Origin: Colwellia sp. C2M11 | GTDB taxonomy: Bacteria > Pseudomonadota > Gammaproteobacteria > Enterobacterales > Alteromonadaceae | Assembly: GCF_018860915.1 (NCBI RefSeq) | Contig: NZ_JAHKQD010000044.1 | Span: 62,001-126,000, forward strand | Length of the DNA stretch: 64,000 nucleotides | Direction: 5' to 3' | In this document: piece after piece, positions 44,981-53,331 of the stretch | Layout of the letters: the number at the start of each line of letters is the position of its first letter | How positions within the stretch are numbered: the stretch's first letter is position 1 | Made by a program: the position numbers and the translations under genes | Notes under the pieces: generated by a model | What the model saw: only the letters and a program-made list of their open reading frames with translations | What the model was told of the DNA's origin: nothing | Database searches by the model: none

Positions 44981-47460
44981 TAGTTGTCCTTCTTATCTTC
45001 TGTTTCATCATCTTCGTCAGTTTTAAGCTCTGTTTTAATATCTTTCATGATATCGCGACTAACTTTAGCTGTGCTCTTCTTCGCTTTATAGGCTTCAACA
45101 CGTGTTGGTATAATTTGACGTGGGTAGTGGTTATTTTCTACGTCAACATCAGCCGTTTCCCAACCTGGATCAACAGTAACACTAACCAATTCTTTGTCGT
45201 TATCAGTCACAACAAGTTTACTCACGTGTTTTGGTGTTCTACGCCAAATTTCAGCAGGTATGTACTGACTTTCTGTTGAACCATCTTTATAGGTTAGTTC
45301 TAAAATAATCGGCATAACTAAACCACCAAGATTTGAGAACTCTAATACATAATAGTTTTTATCTTCTTTTACGGCACGTTCTAGTGCTTTAAGTTCCCAA
45401 GGCTTTAAACCCTTTAAGAATTTTTTGTACTTGTTACGTTCTTTATTGGTTACGGTGAAACGGTCGTTTTCGTCATAAAAATCTGTTACGTCAGGATTAC
45501 GGTCAACCCATAACTCTTTGCCTTCTGCTTTGTTACGCTCAACAAATAATGAAGAAGGTTTATCGAGTTCGATTTGGCGTAAACGGCCGTAATCAATATC
45601 CGGGTTATGAGTATCTAAACGCATTTTATATACTTTATCTATTGAGATATCTACATGATCTGTAGAGTAGAACCAGCCGCGCCAGAACCAATCTAAATCA
45701 ACACCAGATGCTTCTTCCATTGTACGGAAAAAATCAGATGGGGTAGGGCGTTTAAACTTCCAACGAGTAGCATATTCTTTAAAAGCGAAATCAAATAACT
45801 CACGACCTAAAATAACTTCTCGTAAAATGTTAAGTGCAGCAGCAGGTTTTGTATAAGCATTAGGACCTAAACGTAAAACGCTATCAGATTGCGTCATAAT
45901 TGGTACCTGGTTTTGAGACTTCATATAACCAGTAATATCACGAGGCTCAACACCCCATGGAATTGTTGGATCCCATTCACGCCCAGCAACACCATCTAAA
46001 AAGCTGTTTAAACCTTCATCCATCCAAGTCCATTGACGCTCATCAGAGTTAACGACCATTGGGAAATAAATGTGACCTACTTCATGAATTACAACACCAA
46101 TTAGGAAGCGTTTTTCAGCTTGTGAATAAGTGCGTGAACCATCGTCTTGTAATTCAGTACGAGGGCCATTAAAAGTGATCATCGGATATTCCATACCGCC
46201 TACAGGACCATTAACTGATTGTGCTGTTGGGTATGGATAGTCAAACGAGTAACGTGAGTAAACTTCCATTGTATGGACAATAGATTCCGTAGAGTACTTC
46301 TTCCAAAGATCGCCACCTTCTTTAGGGTAGAAAGACATTGCCATAACAAATGGCATATCGTCGCCACCTTGTTTATAACCTTTAGCATCCCACATAAACT
46401 TACGTGAAGAAGCCCAAGCAAAGTCACGAACATTGTCAGCTTTAAACTTCCACGTTTTGCGCTTATTAGTACCTTCTTTCTCGTTTTCTAATGCTTCTTC
46501 TTCCGTAACAATAAATACAGGACGTTTAGACGTTTCAGCTTCTTCTAAACGATTACGTTGTGTTTTTGTTAGTACATCTTTAGGGTTAGCTAATTTACCT
46601 GTAGCACTTACGATATGATCTGCAGGAACGTCAATTTCTACTTCATAGTCACCAAACTCTAGGGTGAATTCACCACGACCTAAAAACTCTTTGTTATTCC
46701 AACCTTCGTAATCTGTGTAGGCATGCAGGCGAGGGAACCACTGTGCAAGTAAGAAGATGTCGTTACCGCCTTCGCGTTCGTCTTTTTCAAAGTGTTCATA
46801 ACCTGAACGTGCCGATACCGCATCTTCTTCAACAATGTTGAAAGCGAAGTCGATAGAAAATTCAACATTAGCGCCAGATTTTAAAGGCTTAGGTAGGTCG
46901 ATACGCATTTGTGTACCAACAACAGTAAAGTTTAACTTCTTGCCTTTACTGTCTTTTATGGCGCTGATCTCATAGCCTAATTCGTTATCAGCCATAAATT
47001 GTTGGCGACGTAATTCACCTAAGCTAATTTTTGCTGGTGTTTGTGCATCACCTGTTTTGGTGTAAGGACCTCGGCGACCAACACCACCAAAGTTGTTTGC
47101 CATATTAGCAATAGAGTCATCTTTGAAGATATTTTGATCTAACTGCACCCATAAATACTTTAATTTGTACGGAGAGTTATTCTGGTAGGTGATTTTTTCA
47201 CTGGCTGTTATACGACGTTTTTCTTCATCAAGTGACACTTTAATTTTATAGTCAACTTGCTGCTGCCAATAATTTTCACCCGGTTCACCTGCGGCATTTC
47301 GGTATACATTTGGGGTAGGAAGTACTTCCTCTAATTGACGAAATTTGTCTTCAAAGTCGCCTTTGCTTTGTTTAATCGCTGATGCATTAACAGTTGAAGC
47401 TATTGAAAGCGGCAAAATTAATGCAGTAAAGATTTTTATAATGTTAATGTTAATTTTCAT
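44980..47460 (-). CDS. M1-family metallopeptidase
   Basis: This 826-residue zinc aminopeptidase has an export signal (KIFTALILPLSIASTVNASA). The active site reads IGVVIHEVGHIYFPMVVNSD (HExxH, third ligand Glu in the following WTWMDEGLNSF helix). The exopeptidase motif appears as GPVGGMEYPMITF in place of GxMEN. An N-terminal beta domain and a long C-terminal domain with WRGWFYSTDHVDISID surround the catalytic core. It is cotranscribed with the DUF6702 gene. Substrates are presumably periplasmic peptides. Confidence 0.92.
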   Translation of the reverse strand: MKININIIKIFTALILPLSIASTVNASAIKQSKGDFEDKFRQLEEVLPTPNVYRNAAGEPGENYWQQQVDYKIKVSLDEEKRRITASEKITYQNNSPYKLKYLWVQLDQNIFKDDSIANMANNFGGVGRRGPYTKTGDAQTPAKISLGELRRQQFMADNELGYEISAIKDSKGKKLNFTVVGTQMRIDLPKPLKSGANVEFSIDFAFNIVEEDAVSARSGYEHFEKDEREGGNDIFLLAQWFPRLHAYTDYEGWNNKEFLGRGEFTLEFGDYEVEIDVPADHIVSATGKLANPKDVLTKTQRNRLEEAETSKRPVFIVTEEEALENEKEGTNKRKTWKFKADNVRDFAWASSRKFMWDAKGYKQGGDDMPFVMAMSFYPKEGGDLWKKYSTESIVHTMEVYSRYSFDYPYPTAQSVNGPVGGMEYPMITFNGPRTELQDDGSRTYSQAEKRFLIGVVIHEVGHIYFPMVVNSDERQWTWMDEGLNSFLDGVAGREWDPTIPWGVEPRDITGYMKSQNQVPIMTQSDSVLRLGPNAYTKPAAALNILREVILGRELFDFAFKEYATRWKFKRPTPSDFFRTMEEASGVDLDWFWRGWFYSTDHVDISIDKVYKMRLDTHNPDIDYGRLRQIELDKPSSLFVERNKAEGKELWVDRNPDVTDFYDENDRFTVTNKERNKYKKFLKGLKPWELKALERAVKEDKNYYVLEFSNLGGLVMPIILELTYKDGSTESQYIPAEIWRRTPKHVSKLVVTDNDKELVSVTVDPGWETADVDVENNHYPRQIIPTRVEAYKAKKSTAKVSRDIMKDIKTELKTDEDDETEDKKDN

Positions 47461-47707
47461 TTATCCATTCTTATTTTGTTGTGTTGAATTAATACAGTGA
47501 AAAATAGGGGAGCTATTATCACTCATCTGAGAAGTTAATATAAAATTACGAGTAGTTTATGGTGTTATCTTTTCTTGCAAAACGTAATTTTTTGTTTACA
47601 TTCGGTTGTTTTTATTCGACTAAATTAACCTATTGTCGGTGGAGAAACCGCAATAAAAGCGAATAATTTTCATGTTACTGAAATACTATCATTTTAAATC
47701 ATGGCTA

Positions 47708-48883
47708 CTACAACTTAGTAAAGAGTTGATGCGTTTTTGTCCAGAACTCGCTAGATATTTGGTTAATAACATTAGCTTCGGCATTGATTAGTATCGCAAA
47801 ACCTATATCTAATTCAGGTGAGTAACCAATATCGGCCCGAAAGCCTTCTACCCAACCTGAATGATAGATAATTTTTTGCTCATTAAGTTGATAAATGCGC
47901 CAGCCGTAGCCGTAATGAGCATCAGTTAAATGCTCTCGCCAATACCTTCTACGTAAATCTTTTTTGGTTTTTATTCTTGGTGTTGTAATTTCACTTAATA
48001 ATGCTGGTGATAAAACGTCAGAATTATGCCCCAAATTTGCTATAAGCCATTTGGCTAAATCGGAAATACTGGAATTAACCCCTGCGGCAGGTGCCACTTT
48101 ATAAAAATCAGGCGCTACATTTACAGTACGCCAAATATATTGCTTTAGCCTTTTTCCTTGCTTATTTTTTTTGTTGGTTAAAATAGTTTTTCTTAATATA
48201 TGAGGCTTAGCTGTATTTTTAAGTTCTTGAAAAGGTTTTATTCCAATGGAGCTGTCGTTCATTTTTAACGGAGAGAATAGTCTTTCAGTTAGTAAAGTGG
48301 AATAATTTTTGTTTTGACTACTTTCAATGGCGGACTGTAATAGTCCAAAAGTGATATTTTGGTAGCCGTAACATTTGTCTGGTTGGCAAATAGGAGTAAT
48401 ACGATCAAAACGACCAATAATTTTATCCATGCTCCAGTTTTCATGAAGCAAATTATCATAAGCATTCGGCATTAAACCACTAGAATGGCTGAGAATATGC
48501 TTTAACTGAATTTTTTCTGCTGCGCCTTCTTGCGCCAAAGAAAAGTTGGGTACATATTTAGTGATGGGATCTGATAAGTCAAGCACATGTTCTTGTGCAA
48601 GCATAGTGGTAATGGTGGAGGCAAAAGTTTTAGATACCGAAGCTAAACGAAATATAGTATTGCTATTAACTTTTTGTGATTTTGCTTTATCAATATGGCC
48701 AAATGTTTCTAAAGAAACTATATTATTATTTTTTACAATGACATAAGCGCCACCAGGAATATTGTATTTTTCCAGCTGTTCAGCAACATGCATTGAGAAT
48801 CCCGGATTAAACTCTTTAAGTGGATCGGCATAAGAACATGACATAACAAGAGTTAAAAAAAGACAATATATCCGAATCAACAC
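47708..48883 (-). CDS. Serine hydrolase of the class C beta-lactamase/D-aminopeptidase fold
   Basis: This 391-residue exported protein (signal MLIRIYCLFLTLVMSCSYA) has the S82-V-S-K85 active-site motif in RLASVSKTFAST, YGYQNITFG at the Y-x-N site and a C-terminal IIYHSGWVEGF in place of KTG. These proteins (PF00144) include esterases, peptidases and EstB-like enzymes. A genuine cephalosporinase is unlikely because the HSG motif fits esterase-type members. It is a single gene. Confidence 0.85.
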   Translation of the reverse strand: MLIRIYCLFLTLVMSCSYADPLKEFNPGFSMHVAEQLEKYNIPGGAYVIVKNNNIVSLETFGHIDKAKSQKVNSNTIFRLASVSKTFASTITTMLAQEHVLDLSDPITKYVPNFSLAQEGAAEKIQLKHILSHSSGLMPNAYDNLLHENWSMDKIIGRFDRITPICQPDKCYGYQNITFGLLQSAIESSQNKNYSTLLTERLFSPLKMNDSSIGIKPFQELKNTAKPHILRKTILTNKKNKQGKRLKQYIWRTVNVAPDFYKVAPAAGVNSSISDLAKWLIANLGHNSDVLSPALLSEITTPRIKTKKDLRRRYWREHLTDAHYGYGWRIYQLNEQKIIYHSGWVEGFRADIGYSPELDIGFAILINAEANVINQISSEFWTKTHQLFTKL

Positions 48884-48956
48884 AAACCCCTTTGATAAAA
48901 TTAATTTTTTCTATAAATAAAACAGCCCCAATATTTTTGTTGATGACTGATATGAA

Positions 48957-49024
48957 TGGTACCGATTGACTGTCGGAGTCTAACTCTTAATTACAAGTTA
49001 GTTGCTCTACAAATTGAGCTTACT
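48957..49024 (-). pseudogene. Degenerate tRNA-Thr copy 1
   Basis: On the minus strand this aligns along its length with the intact tRNA-Thr genes at 59008 and 59254. It keeps TTACAAG (anticodon TGT read in reverse), AGTTGCTCTAC and TTGAGCT. It has lost about ten bases of the variable/T-arm side and the 5' acceptor strand no longer pairs. It is not expected to fold as a tRNA. Confidence 0.7.
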
Positions 49025-49171
49025 AGTTTCATGAGAACGTTTGCAATAATTATGTTTACTGCATCAACTACCTTGATATTGAAACGATATTTTAATCTCA
49101 AATTATATCATGATATTTAAAGATAATAATCGCTTCTTTTGTCAGTGTGCTTTGCATATAAGTATTCTGAC

Positions 49172-49567
49172 CTAACATGAACAACTTTTAGACTTCTGAC
49201 AAAGTTTATAATTTTGAATATGAGCAAAAGCTATAACTATGGCACCTAAAGTGGTTAATCCTTTTTCACCCATCTCACCAAGGTAACTTTCACTAAAGAG
49301 TAGTGCGGAAGCTAGGATAATAAGCCCCAATCCACCATATAATCCAATCGACATTTTGTTATGTTTCTTACATCCCATCGTCAGAGCGTAAATACTTATA
49401 GGTAATACACAAATAACCATCAATGTATGAAATATTTCTTGATCCATCGTGGTAGCAATTACCGTTGGCAGTAAAACTGTTACTAAAGGAAGTAAAAGGC
49501 AATGAGCCAAACATAATACAGATAATGTAATTGCAGATTTATCTAAGGAGGCCGAGACAGTTTTCAT
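49172..49567 (-). CDS. MerC-domain membrane protein
   Basis: This 131-residue inner-membrane protein has four helices. It carries a cysteine-histidine pair in the first helix (SVLCLAHCLLLPLVTVLLPT), as in MerC mercury transporters. A C-terminal cysteine-rich tail (LCQKSKSCSC) adds possible metal ligands. It lies 35 bases after a Fur/Zur-type gene on the same strand, which suggests a role in zinc or other transition metal handling, not mercury resistance (no mer genes nearby). Confidence 0.85.
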   Translation of the reverse strand: MKTVSASLDKSAITLSVLCLAHCLLLPLVTVLLPTVIATTMDQEIFHTLMVICVLPISIYALTMGCKKHNKMSIGLYGGLGLIILASALLFSESYLGEMGEKGLTTLGAIVIAFAHIQNYKLCQKSKSCSC

Positions 49568-49602
49568 TTTTATAACCTATATATTTAAAAGTAGAATTGC
49601 TT

Positions 49603-50082
49603 TTAGCAATTATTATGTGCTGAAAGACAAGTATTGCAGGTACCGTTTAACTCAATTTGTGGTGATGATAATTGATAGCCAGTTTGTTCAGCTTTATCTG
49701 TTAAATCGCTTAAATTATTACTGGTATTATTGTTTAATTCATCAACACGTAAGCATTTCTGGCAAATTAAAAAATACGGTAACTCATGGGAAGACTTGCA
49801 ACCAATATGAGCACAGGCTACATATTTATTGGCGATGTTAAGTCTATGCGCTAATTGCATTCTCTCTAGAAACTCTAAAGTTCGATAAGCTGTCATAGGC
49901 AATAACACTTCATTAAAGTGAGTTTTAAATGCTCCCATCAACTCATAGGCAGACAGTGCTTTGTCAGTTATTAACAATAGTGTTAAAACCTGTCGACGTT
50001 TCTTGGTTAAGAGAACATCATGTTGCTTACAGACTTTTGCTGCTAATTTTAAGCTGGCTTGTATTTGAATATCTTGGTTCAA
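49603..50082 (-). CDS. Fur-family regulator, Zur-like
   Basis: This 159-residue metalloregulator has the winged helix LTKKRRQVLTLLLITDKALS followed by AYELMGAFK and PMTAYRTLEFLERMQLAHR. Structural-zinc cysteine pairs are CQKC and CNTC, and a sensing region is YVACAHIGCKSSHELPYFLI. The sequence is closer to Zur than to Fur. It is first in an operon with the MerC-domain gene. The dyad at 50198-50247 lies 116 bases upstream of its start. Confidence 0.85.
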   Translation of the reverse strand: MNQDIQIQASLKLAAKVCKQHDVLLTKKRRQVLTLLLITDKALSAYELMGAFKTHFNEVLLPMTAYRTLEFLERMQLAHRLNIANKYVACAHIGCKSSHELPYFLICQKCLRVDELNNNTSNNLSDLTDKAEQTGYQLSSPQIELNGTCNTCLSAHNNC

Positions 50083-50197
50083 TGAAATCTTATCCTTGTA
50101 TTATTTTCGTCAAGACTTACAGAGTCATGTTCATAATAGCCAAATGATATAACGTAAGTTTTATGTTCAAAATTAAACAGTGTTGTAGTCGGTGTTA

Positions 50198-50247
50198 TTA
50201 CACCCCACCTATTGATATGTTATAACATATCAATAGGTGGGGTGTAA
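50198..50247. repeat. Perfect 50-base palindrome
   Basis: Arms of 25 bases at 50198-50222 and 50223-50247 are exact inverted copies without a loop; each arm starts TTACACCCCACCTATTGATA read inwards. Nothing like a T tract follows. The centre, ATGTTATAACAT, resembles the half-site spacing of gammaproteobacterial Zur operators but lacks their central bases. It could be a protein-binding dyad for the Zur-like gene or the end structure of a mobile element. Confidence 0.85.
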
Positions 50248-50393
50248 ACTATTAAGAATACTTTATATTGAATAGAGTTATATAAGGTTCTGGTGTTATG
50301 AGTAACATATCTTAGGCTCTTGAAAAAGATGGAGGGATGTTTTGCACTTTGCTGGAAGAAAGTAGCACTCGTTAAGAATCATGAGAGCAAGTC

Positions 50394-50533
50394 AAACAAT
50401 TTTATACGTAGAAAAAATTGCCAAATACAAGGCATTTATTTCAATAACTGGTTGTTCTAATTATTAAATAAATAACGATGTGGTTGGTAGTTTTAACAAG
50501 TAGAAATGATCACATAGTTAGTGAGATTGGTAT
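50394..50533. repeat. Dispersed MITE-like repeat, copy D (truncated)
   Basis: Matches copy A from its caattttatacgtagaaaaa segment to the GAGATTGGTAT end. The other terminal 20 bases are absent. It lies directly before the degenerate tRNA segments. Confidence 0.7.
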
Positions 50534-50558
50534 AGATCAGTAGAATAGTTTTTATGAA

Positions 50559-50618
50559 TGGTACCGACCGCCGGAGTCGAGCTGCCAACCCTGCTTAGCT
50601 ACTGATTTCATCAGTAGG
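50559..50618 (-). pseudogene. Degenerate tRNA-Thr copy 2
   Basis: The 3' part (tggtaccgaccgccggagtc) matches the tRNA-Thr acceptor and T-arm. The region further inside is rearranged (gctactgatttcatcagtag) and the 5' half is gone. Confidence 0.55.
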
Positions 50619-50636
50619 CCAGTTTTTAATAGAAAT

Positions 50637-50666
50637 AAAAAAGCCTCAACATTGCTGTTGAGGCTT
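50637..50666 (-). terminator. Rho-independent terminator, remnant of the tRNA-Thr unit
   Basis: A perfect 11-base stem AAGCCTCAACA/TGTTGAGGCTT with loop TTGC and a T tract on the minus strand. It resembles the terminator at 59215-59244 beside the second intact tRNA-Thr gene, and sits at the same relative position to degenerate copy 3. Confidence 0.8.
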
Positions 50667-50675
50667 CATTATGAA

Positions 50676-50735
50676 TGGTGCCGACCGCCAGAGTCGAAGT
50701 CGAGCTGGCGACCTACTGATTACAAGGTAGAGACT
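50676..50735 (-). pseudogene. Degenerate tRNA-Thr copy 3 (3' half)
   Basis: Over its first 50 bases (tggtgccgaccgccagagtc, then ctggcgacctactgattaca) it matches the 3' half of the intact tRNA-Thr genes, with a small insertion (gaagtc). The match stops after the anticodon loop. With the intact gene at 59008 it brackets the restriction-modification island, so it could be an attachment-site duplicate or a decayed gene copy. Confidence 0.65.
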
Positions 50736-51008
50736 CTAGAAAGACAAAGTCACTGTCTATGCGTTATAACTATATGTTAAATAAAGAAGAATACAAAAAT
50801 AGCCCTAGCTATTTTAAACCCGATAAATTGCACTAATCATGTGATTTATGTGTGCTTCTAACTATCTTTCAATTTTAACATTCTGGTTAGAGTTGTCAGA
50901 AAGTCACCCATGAAAATAAGCTAGCGCATTTTGAGTGGTCTTCATCAATCGACCTGTTGATCAAAATTTTGATGATTATTCAATTTTAGCCTAGCTCTAT
51001 AACCAGTA

Positions 51009-51719
51009 CTAAGTCAGGTTTTGAATGTCTTCCGATTGTGCTAATTGGCTTATAACGTTATTTAACTCAGAGCTGAAATCAGATTCAGTTGCCACTGAGC
51101 CTATAGCTGATATTAAGTCAGAGTAAAAATCTTCATCACCCGTTAGACGATGCCAAAATTCAGCACCTGTATAAACTGGAAAGTGGTACTGAGATGTTAT
51201 TCTTCTGTAGTGTGCACTTGTTTGTTCTAGTTCTCCGTAAATTATCCCAACTATCATGTCATTATGGGTAATCCTAAGATTATTTGTTCTACCTAAATTT
51301 ATGACACCTTGAAAATGGTGTGCAATGGTTTCAACGTCATCATGATTTATAGTATTTGGACCTGACTTCAATTGACAGTATTTTTTATGCCCATCTAACT
51401 GGTCGATAAACTCTATGTCGATCCCGCTAGTCACGCTTCCAAAGCCTTCCAGAACGGTATTCGTAAAAGTTTGAATTTGAGTACCAAAAGATGTCGTTAT
51501 TGAAGTACCTAATACACGGGGTAAAATTAGAGCTTTAGCAATGCTTTCAGGGTTAGAGTTTCCTGTAAGAAAATTTGCTAGATACACCGCTAAAAAAGGG
51601 TTGATGTTAAACTTGTTTGGGCTTGATAACTTAACTGTGTTAGCAATGTGATTTGTGGCTATGGAATCTCTAAACCAAGCTTTTGTTTTATCTAAGATCT
51701 CAGCTTTGTTAATCGTCAT
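51009..51719 (-). CDS. Type II restriction endonuclease, PmeII/EcoO109I-like
   Basis: This 236-residue protein has the layout of EcoO109I/PmeII-type enzymes: FNINPFLAVYLANFLTGN, LILPRVLGTSITTSFGTQ, then the PD-(D/E)xK-type core with D101 (GIDIEFIDQLDG) and Q116-L-K118 (YCQLKSG). NDMIVGIIYGELEQTSAHYR and VYTGAEFWHRLTGDEDFYSD follow. It would cut DNA at the site protected by the cytosine methyltransferase encoded just upstream. The site itself cannot be read from sequence; EcoO109I relatives recognise GGNCC-type sites. It is the last gene of the methyltransferase-endonuclease pair. Confidence 0.8.
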   Translation of the reverse strand: MTINKAEILDKTKAWFRDSIATNHIANTVKLSSPNKFNINPFLAVYLANFLTGNSNPESIAKALILPRVLGTSITTSFGTQIQTFTNTVLEGFGSVTSGIDIEFIDQLDGHKKYCQLKSGPNTINHDDVETIAHHFQGVINLGRTNNLRITHNDMIVGIIYGELEQTSAHYRRITSQYHFPVYTGAEFWHRLTGDEDFYSDLISAIGSVATESDFSSELNNVISQLAQSEDIQNLT

Positions 51720-51893
51720 TTCAGGTATATCCTTATCTTTTATTACTAAATTATTGTTTAATTTAATATAAATATATGAATAAAGATATTTTAAAGTATG
51801 AGAAGTAGTAATGTTTTGACAAATGATTGATTTTAATCAATAGCCTAATAAGAGATACTGTTTAATAAATGGCAGAAGATGAAATCTCTACCA

Positions 51894-53198
51894 TTAAAGG
51901 TAAGAGAGACTTTCTAACTCGTTAAATAAGCTAATTAACGAGTTACCAACCCTTTCAGCTAGGTTTACTGGTACAGCATTGCCAATTTGTTTGTACTGGT
52001 TGGTTAATGAACCTTCAAACTTCCATGTATCAGGGAAAGTTTGAATACGAGCGTATTCTCTATATGTTAAAGGTCTCTCTTCATCAGGGTGACACCTTTC
52101 TGTTTGTTTCTGTGCTGGCGATGTAGTCAGAGTTAATGAAGGTTCATCCCATGAGAGTCTTCTTGCCATACCTGTTTTTCCACCGCCAAGATAATATGAA
52201 CCTTTCATGTATTCTTGTTGTAAATCATCATCTAAGTTCCGCCAATATCCACCTTGTGGTACTTTTTTCATGATTTGTTGTTTTCTTAAAGGATATGATT
52301 GGCCCTCTGATGCAGGAACATCAGTATCAAATAATTCACCTGCTTTTAAGCCATCTTTAACAGTATAAATTTTTTCGCAAGGTGAAGGCCATTTAAATAA
52401 GTTAAGATCAATTTTTTCAGCTATTTCATTTTTAATTCCCACTAGAAATAGTCGTTCCCGTTTTTGAGGAACCCTATAAAAAATAGCTTTCAACACTTTT
52501 GGTGGGATTAACGTATAGCCTAACTCTTCAATTGTATTTTTTATTGTATCGAGCGTCTTTCCACCTTCATGATTCAATAGGCCTTTTACATTTTCACCAA
52601 GAAATACAGTAGGTTGAATCTCTTTTATCGCTCGAGCAAACTCGAAGAAAAGAGTGCCTCTAGTATCTTCAAATCCATGTTTATTACCTGCATAAGAGAA
52701 AGCTTGGCAAGGAAAGCCACCAGATAAAAAGTCGACTTTATCTTTAAGAGGTTTAAAGTCAATTTGAGAAATATCGTTATTTAGAATTAGTGGTTTTTCT
52801 ATAGAAGCGTTGATTAATTGACTATTAATATCTTCTATATTCTCAAGTAACTCAGCGCCGGAAATGTTTGATTTTAAAGTTCGGCTAGCTGATTTATCTA
52901 ATTCATTTAATGCAATATGCTTGAAACCGGCATTTTCTAAGCCTATTGCTAAACCGCCCGCACCAGCAAATAGCTCAACAGATTTGAACTCTCTGCAAGG
53001 TCTTATTGTGATTTCAGACTTCCAGTCAGAATTTAACATTTCAGCAATGACTTTATGGGTAACTAACTTGTTTATCGTGAAAAAGTGATTATCACCATCA
53101 GATGAGCATGGGGTTAACTCACCTTTACTGATTCTTGACGCAATGTTTCTTTTAGAAATAGAAAGTATGTCTGCTAATACAGAGTCTGAAATAATCAC
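51894..53198 (-). CDS. C5-cytosine DNA methyltransferase with N-terminal extension
   Basis: This 434-residue modification enzyme has the full motif order. Motif I is VELFAGAGGLAIGLENAGF, motif IV is GGFPCQAFSYAG with the catalytic Cys, motif VI is FLGENVKGLL and motif VIII is VPQKRERLFLVGI. Motif IX is LTYREYARIQTFPDTW and motif X is QIGNAVPVNLAERV. About 60 N-terminal residues (SDSVLADILSISKRNIASRI and following) look like a small helix-turn-helix, which in some C5 methyltransferases represses their own operon. It is 174 bases upstream of the endonuclease gene. Confidence 0.92.
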   Translation of the reverse strand: MIISDSVLADILSISKRNIASRISKGELTPCSSDGDNHFFTINKLVTHKVIAEMLNSDWKSEITIRPCREFKSVELFAGAGGLAIGLENAGFKHIALNELDKSASRTLKSNISGAELLENIEDINSQLINASIEKPLILNNDISQIDFKPLKDKVDFLSGGFPCQAFSYAGNKHGFEDTRGTLFFEFARAIKEIQPTVFLGENVKGLLNHEGGKTLDTIKNTIEELGYTLIPPKVLKAIFYRVPQKRERLFLVGIKNEIAEKIDLNLFKWPSPCEKIYTVKDGLKAGELFDTDVPASEGQSYPLRKQQIMKKVPQGGYWRNLDDDLQQEYMKGSYYLGGGKTGMARRLSWDEPSLTLTTSPAQKQTERCHPDEERPLTYREYARIQTFPDTWKFEGSLTNQYKQIGNAVPVNLAERVGNSLISLFNELESLSYL

Positions 53199-53331
53199 GA
53201 ATAGCCTTAGATTACAAATACAAAAAAATTACTGTGTCTATATACAGTAGCCTGTAGTTGTTATTAATTCAAATTAAGATTGAATTTTAACAGTCTTCCA
53301 ATTCAATTTGTACTTTAAATGAATAATAAAC

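Larger units (their letters stand above)
50083..51008. other. Gap with palindrome, repeat D and tRNA remnants
   Basis: This 926-base stretch separates the Zur-like gene from the restriction endonuclease gene. Besides the palindrome, MITE-like copy D, two tRNA remnants and one terminator described separately, the last 270 bases (50736-51008) show nothing recognisable. Confidence 0.6.

Noticed and set aside
46200-46868. Several frames inside the M1 peptidase gene
   Set aside because: The peptidase motifs are continuous over the full 826 codons, so these are shadows.
47708-48883. Second antibiotic-type beta-lactamase (class C)
   Set aside because: SxxK and Y-x-N are present, but HSG replaces KTG and the neighbours do not suggest resistance; an esterase or peptidase of the same fold is more likely.
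49617-50147. Two plus-strand frames opposite the Zur-like gene
   Set aside because: They are shadows of the Fur-family gene, which has clear zinc and helix-turn-helix motifs on the minus strand.
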